DNA of 35,482 bases from the NCBI GenBank assembly GCA_913062845.1, contig CAJXVZ010000031.1:1-35482 (forward strand), written 5' to 3'. The stretch is from an uncultured Psychroflexus sp. (GTDB lineage: Bacteria; Bacteroidota; Bacteroidia; Flavobacteriales; Flavobacteriaceae). Position numbers and translations under genes: made by a program. Under the pieces are notes generated by a model. The model was not told where the DNA came from. It saw nothing but the letters and a program-made list of their open reading frames with translations, and did no database searches. This document shows positions 1 to 8,847 of this stretch, piece by piece (the first letter of the stretch is position 1; every line of letters begins with the position of its first letter).

Positions 1-858
1 GCTAACAAATCTTATGAAGCTTTGACAACAAACAGGATCATTAAACCCGGGCAAAGTTTCTGGGTACAAAATGCAGCTACAATTAGTACAAATCCCTCTA
101 TATATTTTGAGGAAGCCGATAAAGCCGTAGGTAGTTCAAATGCTACAATAGTCTTTAGTACAGACCTATCCTTAATAGCAGATCTAGAATTGTACAGCCA
201 GACTGATAATACCAGAAAGGATGTTTTGAAATTCAGATTTAACCCGAATTTTGACAACAATCTTGATGATAATGACTTTGGTAAGTTACTTAATGCAGGT
301 GAAAACTTAGCTACAGACCTTAGTATGCTGCTTTCAGTAGACCGAAGAGCTGTTCCACAGGATAATGAGATTGTTCCGCTATTTACAAACCAATACCAGG
401 AAACCAACTACGAATTCAGAATCAACTTAGAAAACTGGGATCCTAATGTTGAAATCTTCGTTCAGGATGATTATTTGAATACCACAACGCAAATCACACC
501 AAATCAAGCGTATGCTTTTTCTGTTGACACCAACATCCCGGAAAGTATCGCTGAAGATCGTTTTAGTCTTGTGTTTGATAACACAACGCTTGGTATTGAA
601 GAAAACAGCTTTGGTGAGGGCTTTAGTCTGTATCCTAATCCAAGTCAGGATGGAAACTTCAGCATCAAAACGCCTCAATTGAGTGGTGATGTGCTGGTTG
701 AAATTTCCAATATTCTTGGTCAACAAGTCTCAATACAGGAATTGAGCATAGACGCACAGGAAGTAAAGGTTTATGGTACAAACCTGAATTCCGGAATCTA
801 TGTTGTAAAGCTTATGCAGAATGGCCAATCCTTTACTGCAAAATTGATGGTAGAGTAA
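1..858 (+). CDS. T9SS type A sorting domain protein, 3' part only
   Basis: The reading frame is open from the first base, so this is the C-terminal 285 residues of a larger protein whose start lies outside the window. The last ~80 residues form a type IX secretion sorting domain: the segment LYPNPSQDGNF followed by alternating beta strands, an NILGQ turn, NLNSGIYVVKL and the ending KLMVE. Such domains direct a protein across the outer membrane through the Por/T9SS machinery and are cleaved on export. The preceding ~200 residues look beta-rich (for example KPGQSFWVQNA) and resemble the stalk regions of surface proteins; I do not recognise a catalytic domain in the visible part. A strong terminator follows. 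The sorting-domain call is firm; the function of the missing N-terminal part is unknown. Confidence 0.9.
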   Translation, partial: ANKSYEALTTNRIIKPGQSFWVQNAATISTNPSIYFEEADKAVGSSNATIVFSTDLSLIADLELYSQTDNTRKDVLKFRFNPNFDNNLDDNDFGKLLNAGENLATDLSMLLSVDRRAVPQDNEIVPLFTNQYQETNYEFRINLENWDPNVEIFVQDDYLNTTTQITPNQAYAFSVDTNIPESIAEDRFSLVFDNTTLGIEENSFGEGFSLYPNPSQDGNFSIKTPQLSGDVLVEISNILGQQVSIQELSIDAQEVKVYGTNLNSGIYVVKLMQNGQSFTAKLMVE

Positions 859-881
859 TTTTTTTAAGCATCGTTCTTTAT

Positions 882-910
882 AAAACCGTCTCATAATGAG
901 GCGGTTTTTG
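882..910 (+). terminator. Rho-independent terminator after the T9SS protein gene
   Basis: A 13-bp stem (left arm 882-894, right arm 896-908) with one G-T wobble closes on a single-base loop; in practice the inner pairs would open to make a normal loop. The 3' arm runs into a T-rich stretch TTTTTGTTTT. It lies 24 bases after the stop codon, as expected for an intrinsic terminator. Confidence 0.85.
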
Positions 911-938
911 TTTTAAAAGACAATCCTACGTAAATTTC
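908..938 (+). promoter_or_regulatory. Putative flavobacterial promoter for the thioredoxin-fold gene
   Basis: TTG at 908-910, a 20-base spacer, then TAAATTTC at 931-938, which matches 7 of 8 positions of the Bacteroidota -7 element TAnnTTTG. The spacing falls in the usual 17-23 base range and the predicted start of transcription is about 20 bases before the ATG at 964. The TTG overlaps the T-tract of the preceding terminator. Pattern match only. Confidence 0.35.
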
Positions 939-963
939 AACGTTATACAAAAAACCATTGTTT

Positions 964-1509
964 ATGATTAAACACTTTATTTGTGCTATACTTATTTGTA
1001 TGGCGATTGAAACTTCGGCCCAACAAATCAAATGGGTCAATATGAATGAAGCTCTGGAGCTTCAAGAGCAAAAGCCACAAAAGATATTGGTATTCTTCTA
1101 CGCAAAATGGTCTGAGGATTCTCACAAAATGAATGAGACTACCCTGATCAATAAGGACGTTGCTAAATTCATCAACAAGAACTTTTATGCGGTAAACTTC
1201 AATGGCGAAGGCAATGAAAAAGTCAATTACAAAGACTTTGAATATACCAATCCAAACTACGACCCTAATCGAAAGGGCAGAAATTACCAGCACTTTTTTG
1301 CCGATGCCCTTAAAGTCAGCACCTATCCTACCATTGTATTTTTTGACGAAAAAGGTGAGGTGATTTCTCCGGTTGCAGGTTATAAATCAGCCAGAGAGCT
1401 TGAGATTTTTCTGAAAATGATAGCTTCCGATGATTATAAAAAAGTGACCACAGCCGAGGCATGGCAAGACTATCAGGATAATTTTAAACCCGTATTCAGT
1501 CTAAACTAA
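964..1509 (+). CDS. Secreted thioredoxin-fold protein lacking the CxxC active site
   Basis: 181 residues from the ATG; a TTG two codons upstream is possible but the ATG gives a cleaner signal peptide (MIKHFICAILICMAIETSA, then QQ), so the mature protein is periplasmic. The body is a thioredoxin fold: strand ILVFFYAKW, then the place where WCxxC should stand, and later the cis-proline loop STYPTIVFF (Pro122) followed by a GEVISPVAGY hairpin. The active-site motif reads W49-S50-E-D-S53-H, so both catalytic cysteines are serine and the protein cannot do dithiol exchange. It may be a binding or scaffold protein. The family (DUF255/thioredoxin_7-like) is clear from the fold motifs; the role is not. 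Its 3' end overlaps the convergent comEC gene by 14 bases. Confidence 0.85.
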   Translation: MIKHFICAILICMAIETSAQQIKWVNMNEALELQEQKPQKILVFFYAKWSEDSHKMNETTLINKDVAKFINKNFYAVNFNGEGNEKVNYKDFEYTNPNYDPNRKGRNYQHFFADALKVSTYPTIVFFDEKGEVISPVAGYKSARELEIFLKMIASDDYKKVTTAEAWQDYQDNFKPVFSLN

Positions 1510-3520
1510 GGCTAAAATAACCACTTTCGTAAGTATTATGAAATGGAACGCCATATTCAGAGGCTGTGGCTTCCCAGCGTTCGACGTAGCTTCTGTAGTT
1601 TTGCGCATCAACAATAATTTGATGTGGATCCACCTCTCGTAAAAACTTTTCAAAATGCAAATCCGGTGAACCGGAAAGCAGGAAGATTTCAGCTCTTGAA
1701 TCTGATGTATAAACGCCGCTACTATCAATCATAAAAATTTGCTGATTGCCATAATTAAAAATATTATGGCCTTTTTTAAATTTTACTTCTTTTATCCTGT
1801 TTAATGTTCTGTAATTTTTAAGCCAATAATCTGTTTCATTTATTTCTAAAGAGTTTGAAAAAACAGTCAATTTATCCTTGTTTTTTACACCAATTATCGT
1901 GGATTTAGGTTGATGAAATACGATAAATTCCGATTTTTGAGTAATACCGAATACTTCCTGTATACTGGTCATCGAAAAGATCAAAACTGAAATTAAAAAA
2001 GCGGAAATCATTTGTTTGGATTTGAATTCACGGATCATAAGCATAAATAGAACAACCATCACCAAACAAGTTATAAACATTGGCTTCGTAAAAAAGATAT
2101 CCTGAATTAGAAATGCTTTAAAAGCTGACAAATAATCCACAAAACTGACTAAACAATCCAGTAAAAAAGAATAGGCGGACACGAAAAACTTAGGCAACCA
2201 ACCCAATAAGCTTAAAACAATACAAACTATACCTCCTGAAAGTAATAAACCTAAAAACGGTACAATCACAATATTTCCAACTAAGAACAAACCGGGAAAC
2301 TGATGAAAATAATACAATTGAAATGGCAAAACACCAATCTGTGCGGCAAGACTCACATAAGCCGTTTTTATAAAAATCTTAGGCAGATTATACGTTGGCA
2401 AATAGACCTTTGAAAATACAGGATATAATAAAACTATCGCAAAAACAGCAGCATAAGACAATTGAAAACCAACTTCAAACAGCAGTTGTGGTTTAAACAA
2501 TAAAAGAACTACTGCAGAAAGGCCTAGCATGTTCAGGCTATTGGTTTTCCGTCTTGACAACTGGCTTAGCGCCAGAAATGAAAACATTGTGGAAGCCCGC
2601 ATAACAGATGGAGAAAAACCGGCCAGTGCAGCAAAAAACCACAGACTCAATATGCTTAAAAGTATCATCACAGGCCTACCGTATTTTGGAATACGCAGCA
2701 GCGGCTTCAGTAAAAACTGAATGATTATTAAAACTATTCCTACATGAAGCCCTGATACAGCCAGGATATGCACTACACCTACTTCAGCAAAATCATTATA
2801 CGTTTCTCTGTTGATCGCTTTTTTTTGTCCCAATATCAAAGCTTGAATAAATTGCAGATGCGCTTCTTTAAATCCAGCCTTTTTTAATGCACCGACAATT
2901 TTTGCACGCTGTCTTGCCCCATAAATACTTAAATCAAAGGAGGACTGCGGTAATTTTATGAACCCATCTTCATAGATAACCCTGTAGACATTTCTGTTAA
3001 ACATAAAGGCACGGTAATCGAAAGATTGGGGGTTACTTGACTTTTGAAAATCTTTCAATGGCGAGAATAGCAGTATATTTTCCCCAATATCAAGGTCTGA
3101 ATCTTTTATATCTCGTGAAACATTCCAAAGAATTTTACCCTGAAAAACGCTGTCATTAATTGAAATTTCATCGAGAATGTATTTATAGTGGTTTGTATTA
3201 GGTCTCAATTCTTCTTTTATCCTGGCTGAAACTTTAACAATACGATCATTCAGGTATTCTGAATGTACGATATGTTGTGGTTGATTTGAAGGTAAATGGA
3301 AGTATGTAGTTATCGAACCTAAACAAATAAAAAGCAGAATACTGGAAATCAGAAAAACTGTTTTTAAATGATACTTGCGGTAAATGAACAGTAATAATGT
3401 GGATAACGTAATTACCGTTATAATCAAAGATGCTAAGTCAATTATATTCAGAAAACCAAGGTAAATACCTGTGATAAATCCTAAACATAATTTTATAAGC
3501 GGGAAATTCAGATATCGCAT
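1496..3520 (-). CDS. comEC: ComEC/Rec2-family DNA-uptake channel protein, short form
   Basis: 674 residues. Known members form the inner-membrane channel that carries single-stranded DNA into the cytoplasm during transformation. The order seen is: two to three membrane helices in the first ~75 residues, a soluble DUF4131-type OB-like region (about 80-200), then the multi-spanning competence domain, marked by HILAVSGLHVG at 251-261 and a run of hydrophobic helices to about residue 500. The C-terminal ~150 residues retain a shape like the end of the metallo-beta-lactamase domain (EIFLLSGSPDLHFEKFL, then DAQNYRSYVERW), but the metal-binding HxHxDH motif of full-length ComEC is absent. As far as I recall this shorter form is usual in Flavobacteriia. 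ATG start; no obvious partner genes. Convergent with the thioredoxin-fold gene. Confidence 0.92.
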   Translation of the reverse strand: MRYLNFPLIKLCLGFITGIYLGFLNIIDLASLIITVITLSTLLLFIYRKYHLKTVFLISSILLFICLGSITTYFHLPSNQPQHIVHSEYLNDRIVKVSARIKEELRPNTNHYKYILDEISINDSVFQGKILWNVSRDIKDSDLDIGENILLFSPLKDFQKSSNPQSFDYRAFMFNRNVYRVIYEDGFIKLPQSSFDLSIYGARQRAKIVGALKKAGFKEAHLQFIQALILGQKKAINRETYNDFAEVGVVHILAVSGLHVGIVLIIIQFLLKPLLRIPKYGRPVMILLSILSLWFFAALAGFSPSVMRASTMFSFLALSQLSRRKTNSLNMLGLSAVVLLLFKPQLLFEVGFQLSYAAVFAIVLLYPVFSKVYLPTYNLPKIFIKTAYVSLAAQIGVLPFQLYYFHQFPGLFLVGNIVIVPFLGLLLSGGIVCIVLSLLGWLPKFFVSAYSFLLDCLVSFVDYLSAFKAFLIQDIFFTKPMFITCLVMVVLFMLMIREFKSKQMISAFLISVLIFSMTSIQEVFGITQKSEFIVFHQPKSTIIGVKNKDKLTVFSNSLEINETDYWLKNYRTLNRIKEVKFKKGHNIFNYGNQQIFMIDSSGVYTSDSRAEIFLLSGSPDLHFEKFLREVDPHQIIVDAQNYRSYVERWEATASEYGVPFHNTYESGYFSLSLD

Positions 3521-3649
3521 TTTTAATCCAGAATTCAGTTATAGCCAATTTAACAGATAAGCACATCAATCTTAATAAATCTCCTGAATACTAATTTAAT
3601 ACTAAATTTTCTATTTTGAAATTAACTTTTTTAATAAATAAATGTCTTA

Positions 3650-3677
3650 TTGTTAATGTTATAACAAGATAACTTTA
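3650..3677 (+). promoter_or_regulatory. Putative promoter of the GLPGLI / outer-membrane barrel operon
   Basis: TTG at 3650-3652, a 17-base spacer, then TAACTTTA at 3670-3677, matching 7 of 8 positions of the TAnnTTTG element. The 202-base gap between comEC and this operon is very AT-rich and otherwise shows nothing definite. Pattern match only. Confidence 0.3.
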
Positions 3678-3722
3678 TTTTGTTTCGACTTGATCTAAAT
3701 TCGTTAAACAAAATTATTTATT

Positions 3723-4553
3723 ATGAAATTTTCAGGTATCAAAAACATCGTCCCTCTCTTCATCACCATATTACTCCTAATGGTATTACCATCAGGGTCG
3801 GCAAATAAAGAATTTCAGGGCAGAGCGATCTACATGGCAAAATCAAAAATGGAATTAGGCCGATGGGGCGCCAGATTGAGTGAAGCTCAGAAAAAACAGG
3901 TAAAAGAGCGCTTAAAGAACAGACTAAATAAGACCTATATACTGGATTTCAACAAAGAGGCGTCATTATTTGAAGAAAAAGAAGTGCTGGATGCTTATTC
4001 CGGTGCCACAGATTCCTGGGGTAAAAATTTTTCGAGAGGTCTTCAATACAAAAATGTAAAAGATAACCAATTGGTACAAAGTCAGGAATTCTACGGAAAA
4101 CGCTTTTTGGTTAAGGATAAGTTAGAGGCCATACAATGGCAAATGGGACAGGAAACAAAAAAAATTGGTAATTATGACTGTTTTAAAGCCGTTGCTGCAA
4201 TACCGACAGAAAACTTAAAGTGGTTTGATTTTTCATGGAGTGAACTCAGAAAACCTGAACCAAAGGAAGGTGAGGAGCAAGAAATAGAAATGACCACTGT
4301 AGAGGCATGGTATACGCTTCAGATACCGGTAAGACATGGACCAGCGGAATTTTGGGGTCTTCCCGGACTTATCCTTGAAGTAAGTGCCGGCGATACCGTT
4401 ATGCTATGCACAGAAATACAATTAAATCCCGATGATGCCAAAGCAATAACGCCACCTGACAAAGGGACGGAAATAACAAAAAAAGAGTACAAGGCAACCA
4501 TAGTCAGCAAAATGCAGGAGATGATGAATAACAGAGGAAGAAGGCGGGGCTAG
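3723..4553 (+). CDS. GLPGLI family protein
   Basis: 276 residues with an N-terminal hydrophobic export signal (about residues 8-27, ending near GSANKEF), so probably periplasmic or outer-membrane associated. It carries the family signature FWGLPGLILEVSAGD near residue 220, preceded by the typical VEAWYTLQIPVRHGP stretch, and a conserved IGNYDCFKA segment near residue 160. GLPGLI proteins are a Bacteroidota family of unknown biochemical function, commonly encoded beside TonB-dependent-receptor-like barrels. That is the case here: the barrel gene starts 21 bases after this stop codon, so the two are almost certainly cotranscribed. The C terminus is very basic (NNRGRRRG). ATG start with an A-rich leader and no Shine-Dalgarno sequence. 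Confidence 0.92.
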   Translation: MKFSGIKNIVPLFITILLLMVLPSGSANKEFQGRAIYMAKSKMELGRWGARLSEAQKKQVKERLKNRLNKTYILDFNKEASLFEEKEVLDAYSGATDSWGKNFSRGLQYKNVKDNQLVQSQEFYGKRFLVKDKLEAIQWQMGQETKKIGNYDCFKAVAAIPTENLKWFDFSWSELRKPEPKEGEEQEIEMTTVEAWYTLQIPVRHGPAEFWGLPGLILEVSAGDTVMLCTEIQLNPDDAKAITPPDKGTEITKKEYKATIVSKMQEMMNNRGRRRG

Positions 4554-4574
4554 AATTAAATCGCTGAAAATTTT

Positions 4575-7331
4575 ATGAAACACATTTACATCTTTTTGTT
4601 GCTTCTTACAGCGACAAATCTCCACGCTCAACTAAAATTTGAGGGTAAAGTTGTTGATTCTTTAGATACACCTCTTGAATTGGCCAACGTGGTTGCCATT
4701 AATAAAGCCACCAGCACTTTAGAATCCTATGGTATTACTGACGATAAAGGAAACTTTAAAATTAAACTCACGGCTAATCAGACCTACAAAATCCAGGTCA
4801 GTTATGTAGGTATGGAAACCCTGTTTGACAGCCTGACAACTCAGGATAAAGACATCTTCAAAAAGTATATTCTCAAATCTGAAGCCATGCTTGATGAAGT
4901 TACCATTAATTATAAAATTCCGGTAAAGATTCAGGGTGACACACTGATTTATGATGCCGATTCCTTTAAAACCGGAACAGAACGAAAGCTGGAGGACATT
5001 TTAGAAAATCTGCCGGGTGTTGAGATCAATGAAGACGGCCAAATAGAAGTTGAAGGCAAAGTGGTGAATAAACTCATGGTGAATGGCAAAGATTTCTTCG
5101 ACGGAGATACTAAACTGGGGGCAAAAAATATTCCATCACGGGCTGTGGACAAAATTCAGGTACTCAGAAATTATTCTGAAGTCAACCAACTTCGTGGTGT
5201 CAGAAACAATAATGACAATGTCGCGATGAACATCAAACTCAAAGAAGGCAAAGAAAACTTCTGGTTCGGCGACGTTACAGCCGGTGGCGGTTCTTCTCCT
5301 GACGAAGCCTTATATCTTTTACAACCAAAACTGTTTTACTACAGTCCAAAATATACCATAAATTTCATAGGTGATCTCAACAATGTCGGTGAAGTTGCTC
5401 TGTCCAGAAGAGATATCAGAGGTTTTGGTGGTGGTTTTAGGAACGTGAGCCGCAGAAGCGGAACAGACATCAATATAGGTGATAACAGCTTAAATTTTTT
5501 GACCAACCAGAATAATGCTCTGGAAGTAGAAAATCGTCTGGCTACAGCTAACTTCAGCTATTCTCCAAAACAGACTTTAGACATCAGCGGCTTTGCTATT
5601 TTTAATTCCAGTGAATTCCTGTCACAACAGCGCAGCAGCATTCAATACACCAATGAAAATTTGGGTATTCCGGATGAACAAACCGAACAAAACAGTACAG
5701 AACGTTCAGAGCAAGGTCTGGTCAAGCTAAGTCTGTCTTTTCAGCCTAATGTCAATAATCAATTGGATTACGATGTTGTGGCGAGGATTTCCAGAGATTC
5801 TCAGAACCAGTTTTCAAATTCTACCGTTCTGGGAGAAGACACACCTCTACTTGGTGAAACTACTCAATTTGAGGAAGTAAATCCGTATAGCATCAACCAG
5901 AATCTCAATTACTACTTTACGCTGGATGAAAAAAATATCTTTGCTTTTGAAGCCCAGCACCTTATTAAAGATGAGGATCCGTTCTTCAACGCTTTGTTAG
6001 ATAATAATCCGGATCCGGAAGAAAATGACCAATTTGACAATACAGCTGAAGCTTTAGGGTTGGATACAAGCATGAATAATTATGATATTTCTCAAAATCG
6101 AAGAATAAGAGCAAACCAACTGGATGCAAGACTGGATCATTATTTTATATTGAATGATGTAAGCAATATCAACTTTACAGCCGGATTAATTTATAGTCAG
6201 CAAAGATTTGATTCCAATATTTTCCAATTTCTGGGAGACGGCAATTTTCTTAATCCAACTCCAACAGAGACAGACCTGGATGGCAATCCCCTTTCTGCAA
6301 GTAATGACGTAACTTATAATTTTAGTGACCTTTATCTTGGGGTTTTATACAGATTGAAAACCGGTATCTTTACTTTAAGCCCGGGGTTTTCCGTACATTC
6401 CTACGGCAATCAAAATTCACAGAACGGCGTCACCTTTGAAGATAATTTTTTTAGAATATTGCCGGAGTTTGAAGCACTCATGCAGTTTAAAAAAAGTGAA
6501 TCCCTGACCTTCAGATACGAGATGCGAAATCAATTCACAGATGTATCGAGACTTGCTGAAGGGTTGGTATTGAACAGCCTAAACAGCTTACAATACGGCG
6601 AACCTAAACTGCAGAACGCCTTGTCAAATAACCTGAGCTTATTTTACAGAAGCTATAATCTGTTTAATAACACTAATGTATTTGCCAGAGTGGCCTACTC
6701 CAATAATATAGACCAGATCAGGAGCTTGACCGACTTTGAAAGCATCATCAGGACAAGTACATTTTTTAACTCTAGCTTTGCAGATGAAACCTTTAGCACC
6801 TTTGGCAGAATTCAAAAAACTTTCGGTAAAATCAGAGCAACCTTTGGAGCAAATTTTAACTACAGTAAGCTTAATCAATTTATACAAGGAGAGCGGTCCA
6901 TCAATGAAGGCTTTACCCAAACCTATACGCCGAGCCTGAGGACAAACTTTAAAGTTGCACCTAATGTGACGCTGAGATATAGTTATAGTGTTACGGATAA
7001 TAATCAGGGAAATCGCGAGACAAGATTTGTCAGAAATTCTCCTTCAATAGATTTTGATGCGTATATCTGGAAAAAAATCACTTTCAGAACCAATTATGCC
7101 TATACGGTTCAAACTCAAAACGGAGGAAACTCTCAGTCTTTTCAAACCTGGGACGCAAGACTATCTTACAGAAAAGAGCGGGACTCAAAGTGGGAATATG
7201 AGCTCAAGGTTAATAACATTTTAAATATAGATGCGCAGGTCAGAAACAGCGCTAATAATGTTTCTGTATTTACCTCTGAGACTTTTATTTTACCAAGACT
7301 GATCACATTCAGGTTTGTGTATACATTGTAG
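4575..7331 (+). CDS. Outer-membrane TonB-dependent-receptor-like beta-barrel protein
   Basis: 918 residues. A signal peptide (MKHIYIFLLLLTATNLHAQ) is followed by a carboxypeptidase-regulatory-like domain (about 20-105: FEGKVVDSLDTPLELANV, then SYGITDDKGNFKI and VSYVGMETL), a plug-like domain (about 110-225, with LEDILENLPGVEI and KLMVNGKDFFDGD), and a long barrel made of alternating strands, ending in aromatic FRFVYTL as expected for outer-membrane insertion. This matches the Bacteroidota 'outer membrane beta-barrel' receptors that resemble SusC but lack a SusD partner. The substrate cannot be read from sequence. No SusD gene follows; the partner is the GLPGLI gene upstream, 21 bases away. 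Substrate uptake or surface assembly are both possible. Confidence 0.9.
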   Translation: MKHIYIFLLLLTATNLHAQLKFEGKVVDSLDTPLELANVVAINKATSTLESYGITDDKGNFKIKLTANQTYKIQVSYVGMETLFDSLTTQDKDIFKKYILKSEAMLDEVTINYKIPVKIQGDTLIYDADSFKTGTERKLEDILENLPGVEINEDGQIEVEGKVVNKLMVNGKDFFDGDTKLGAKNIPSRAVDKIQVLRNYSEVNQLRGVRNNNDNVAMNIKLKEGKENFWFGDVTAGGGSSPDEALYLLQPKLFYYSPKYTINFIGDLNNVGEVALSRRDIRGFGGGFRNVSRRSGTDINIGDNSLNFLTNQNNALEVENRLATANFSYSPKQTLDISGFAIFNSSEFLSQQRSSIQYTNENLGIPDEQTEQNSTERSEQGLVKLSLSFQPNVNNQLDYDVVARISRDSQNQFSNSTVLGEDTPLLGETTQFEEVNPYSINQNLNYYFTLDEKNIFAFEAQHLIKDEDPFFNALLDNNPDPEENDQFDNTAEALGLDTSMNNYDISQNRRIRANQLDARLDHYFILNDVSNINFTAGLIYSQQRFDSNIFQFLGDGNFLNPTPTETDLDGNPLSASNDVTYNFSDLYLGVLYRLKTGIFTLSPGFSVHSYGNQNSQNGVTFEDNFFRILPEFEALMQFKKSESLTFRYEMRNQFTDVSRLAEGLVLNSLNSLQYGEPKLQNALSNNLSLFYRSYNLFNNTNVFARVAYSNNIDQIRSLTDFESIIRTSTFFNSSFADETFSTFGRIQKTFGKIRATFGANFNYSKLNQFIQGERSINEGFTQTYTPSLRTNFKVAPNVTLRYSYSVTDNNQGNRETRFVRNSPSIDFDAYIWKKITFRTNYAYTVQTQNGGNSQSFQTWDARLSYRKERDSKWEYELKVNNILNIDAQVRNSANNVSVFTSETFILPRLITFRFVYTL

Positions 7332-7356
7332 TTTTTATTAAAATTCCTTATTTTTG
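7326..7356 (+). promoter_or_regulatory. Putative flavobacterial promoter for the Uma2-family gene
   Basis: TTG at 7326-7328, a 20-base spacer and an exact TAnnTTTG element (TATTTTTG, 7349-7356). The ATG at 7377 lies about 20 bases downstream, giving a short leader. The TTG overlaps the end of the barrel gene. Confidence 0.5.
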
Positions 7357-7376
7357 ATTAACACTAATTTAAAGTC

Positions 7377-7988
7377 ATGGCAGTCATCACTGACATATCA
7401 CAACTTGATCCTGATAAGCATTATACTTATGCAGACTATCTGACATGGAAATTTGATGAGACAGTTGAACTAATAAAAGGCAAAATTTTAAAAATGTCTC
7501 CGGCACCCCGGACAAGACATCAGCGCATTTCCTGGAAACTTACTTTTTTCATAGAGAGTATATTACAGAAAACAAAGTGCAATGCTTTTGCAGCTCCTTT
7601 TGATGTTCGGCTTTATGATAAGACAAAATCTCAAAAGGCAAGAAAAGAAATACACACTGTGGTTCAGCCTGATTTGTGTATTATTTGTGACCAAAATAAA
7701 ATTGATGAATACGGTTGTATGGGCGCCCCGGATTTGATTGTTGAAATTTTATCTCCGGGTAATTCTACAAAAGAAATGCGTACCAAATTCAATTTATATG
7801 AAGAGTCTGGTGTAAAGGAATACTGGATTGTCGATCCGGAACATCAAACCGTTCATTTGTTCTATGCAGATGAACAAGATAAATATCAGCTTTCAAAAAT
7901 TTATTTATACGAAGACATCCTTCAATCAGTCATATTTCCGGAATTAAAGATCAATTTGAAGGAAGTTTTTCCTGAGGAATCACTTTAA
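7377..7988 (+). CDS. Uma2 family (DUF820) putative restriction-like nuclease
   Basis: 203 residues. The family has a PD-(D/E)xK nuclease fold and is mostly uncharacterised, known from massive expansion in cyanobacteria. The expected active-site pattern is intact: an early Glu in VELIKGKILKMSPAPRTRHQ, the acidic VVQPDLCII, the core VEILSPGNSTKEM, and the Lys/Tyr helix KFNLYEESGVKEYWIVDP. An insertion-like basic stretch, KTKSQKARKEIH, precedes the PD motif. No methyltransferase or other restriction partner is adjacent; the gene seems to stand alone behind its own promoter and is convergent with the polysaccharide locus. A role in DNA cleavage is inferred from the fold only. Confidence 0.9.
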   Translation: MAVITDISQLDPDKHYTYADYLTWKFDETVELIKGKILKMSPAPRTRHQRISWKLTFFIESILQKTKCNAFAAPFDVRLYDKTKSQKARKEIHTVVQPDLCIICDQNKIDEYGCMGAPDLIVEILSPGNSTKEMRTKFNLYEESGVKEYWIVDPEHQTVHLFYADEQDKYQLSKIYLYEDILQSVIFPELKINLKEVFPEESL

Positions 7989-8041
7989 GTCCTATTTTCT
8001 TTTTGATTTAGACTTGCTGCCTTGTAACTTAAAATTCTATC

Positions 8042-8812
8042 TTATTGTTTTGAAATATATTTTGGTCTAATAAAAAAATATTCCTTTAAAAAAATCAATA
8101 AATAAAATGAGGATTTTATAAAGCTAAATCTTAAGTATTTACGATACACCCAAAAGTTGTATTTCAAAAGTTGAAATTTATGACTACTTATAGAGTCTTG
8201 TAAAACTCTATACTTAGCCAAAGGCTTCTGAAAGCCTAATGCAGGTTTTTCAGAACGCTTTAAGGCTTCCAGCCACAGACACCAATCCTGTCTTTTTTTT
8301 AATTCCGGGTTATAGATTTTCCCTAATACTGAAGCATCATACATGCCTGTGAGATTACCAATATAATTGTTCTTTAATAATTTTTTGTAGCTCAATCTGG
8401 GAATAGCGCTTACCATCCTGTTCAAATCATTTCCGTCTTTATCAATATGGGTGTAGCTTGAGAAACAGACAGACGATTTGTTTTGTTTTAAGACTTTCAA
8501 CTGAAGGCTAAGTTTTTCTGGCAACCATTGGTCATCTGCGTCTAAAAATGCAATAAATTTGCCTTTGGACTCTGCTATGGAGTGGTTTCTGGCTTTAGCA
8601 GGACCCTGATTTTCATTGAATTTGAATAGCTTTATGCGTTTATCAGCCTCAACAAAAGTCTCAATTATTCTGCGGGTTTGGTCTGTTGAAGCATCATCTG
8701 TAATCAGCATTTCCCAGTGAGAATAAGTTTGAGCCTGAACTGATTTTATAGCTTCTGCAATATATTTTTCTGCATTGTAGCTGGCAGTAATTATTGAAAC
8801 TAAATCTTTCAA
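8042..8812 (-). CDS. Family 2 glycosyltransferase
   Basis: 256 residues. The GT-A nucleotide-binding domain starts immediately (VSIITASYNAEKYIAEAI) and includes ITDDASTDQT, the NQGPAKARN segment, and the metal-binding DxD-type motif FLDADDQWLPEKL; KKRQDWCLWLEAL later supplies the ED-like catalytic region. Such enzymes transfer a sugar from a nucleotide donor to a lipid-linked glycan on the cytoplasmic face of the inner membrane. The start codon must be TTG at 8810-8812: there is no ATG before the conserved domain and an in-frame stop lies a few codons upstream. It is the most downstream member of the minus-strand polysaccharide genes, separated from them by the toxin-antitoxin pair. Donor and acceptor are unknown. 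Confidence 0.9.
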   Translation of the reverse strand: MKDLVSIITASYNAEKYIAEAIKSVQAQTYSHWEMLITDDASTDQTRRIIETFVEADKRIKLFKFNENQGPAKARNHSIAESKGKFIAFLDADDQWLPEKLSLQLKVLKQNKSSVCFSSYTHIDKDGNDLNRMVSAIPRLSYKKLLKNNYIGNLTGMYDASVLGKIYNPELKKRQDWCLWLEALKRSEKPALGFQKPLAKYRVLQDSISSHKFQLLKYNFWVYRKYLRFSFIKSSFYLLIFLKEYFFIRPKYISKQ

Positions 8813-8847
8813 TTTATAGGCTTAAGTTAAATTTGAAAATAAAAATA

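Noticed and set aside
8008-8018. Second half-site of the TTAGAC operator near 8010
   Set aside because: TTTAGACTTG matches one arm, but no GTCTAA arm follows, and it lies between two convergent genes.
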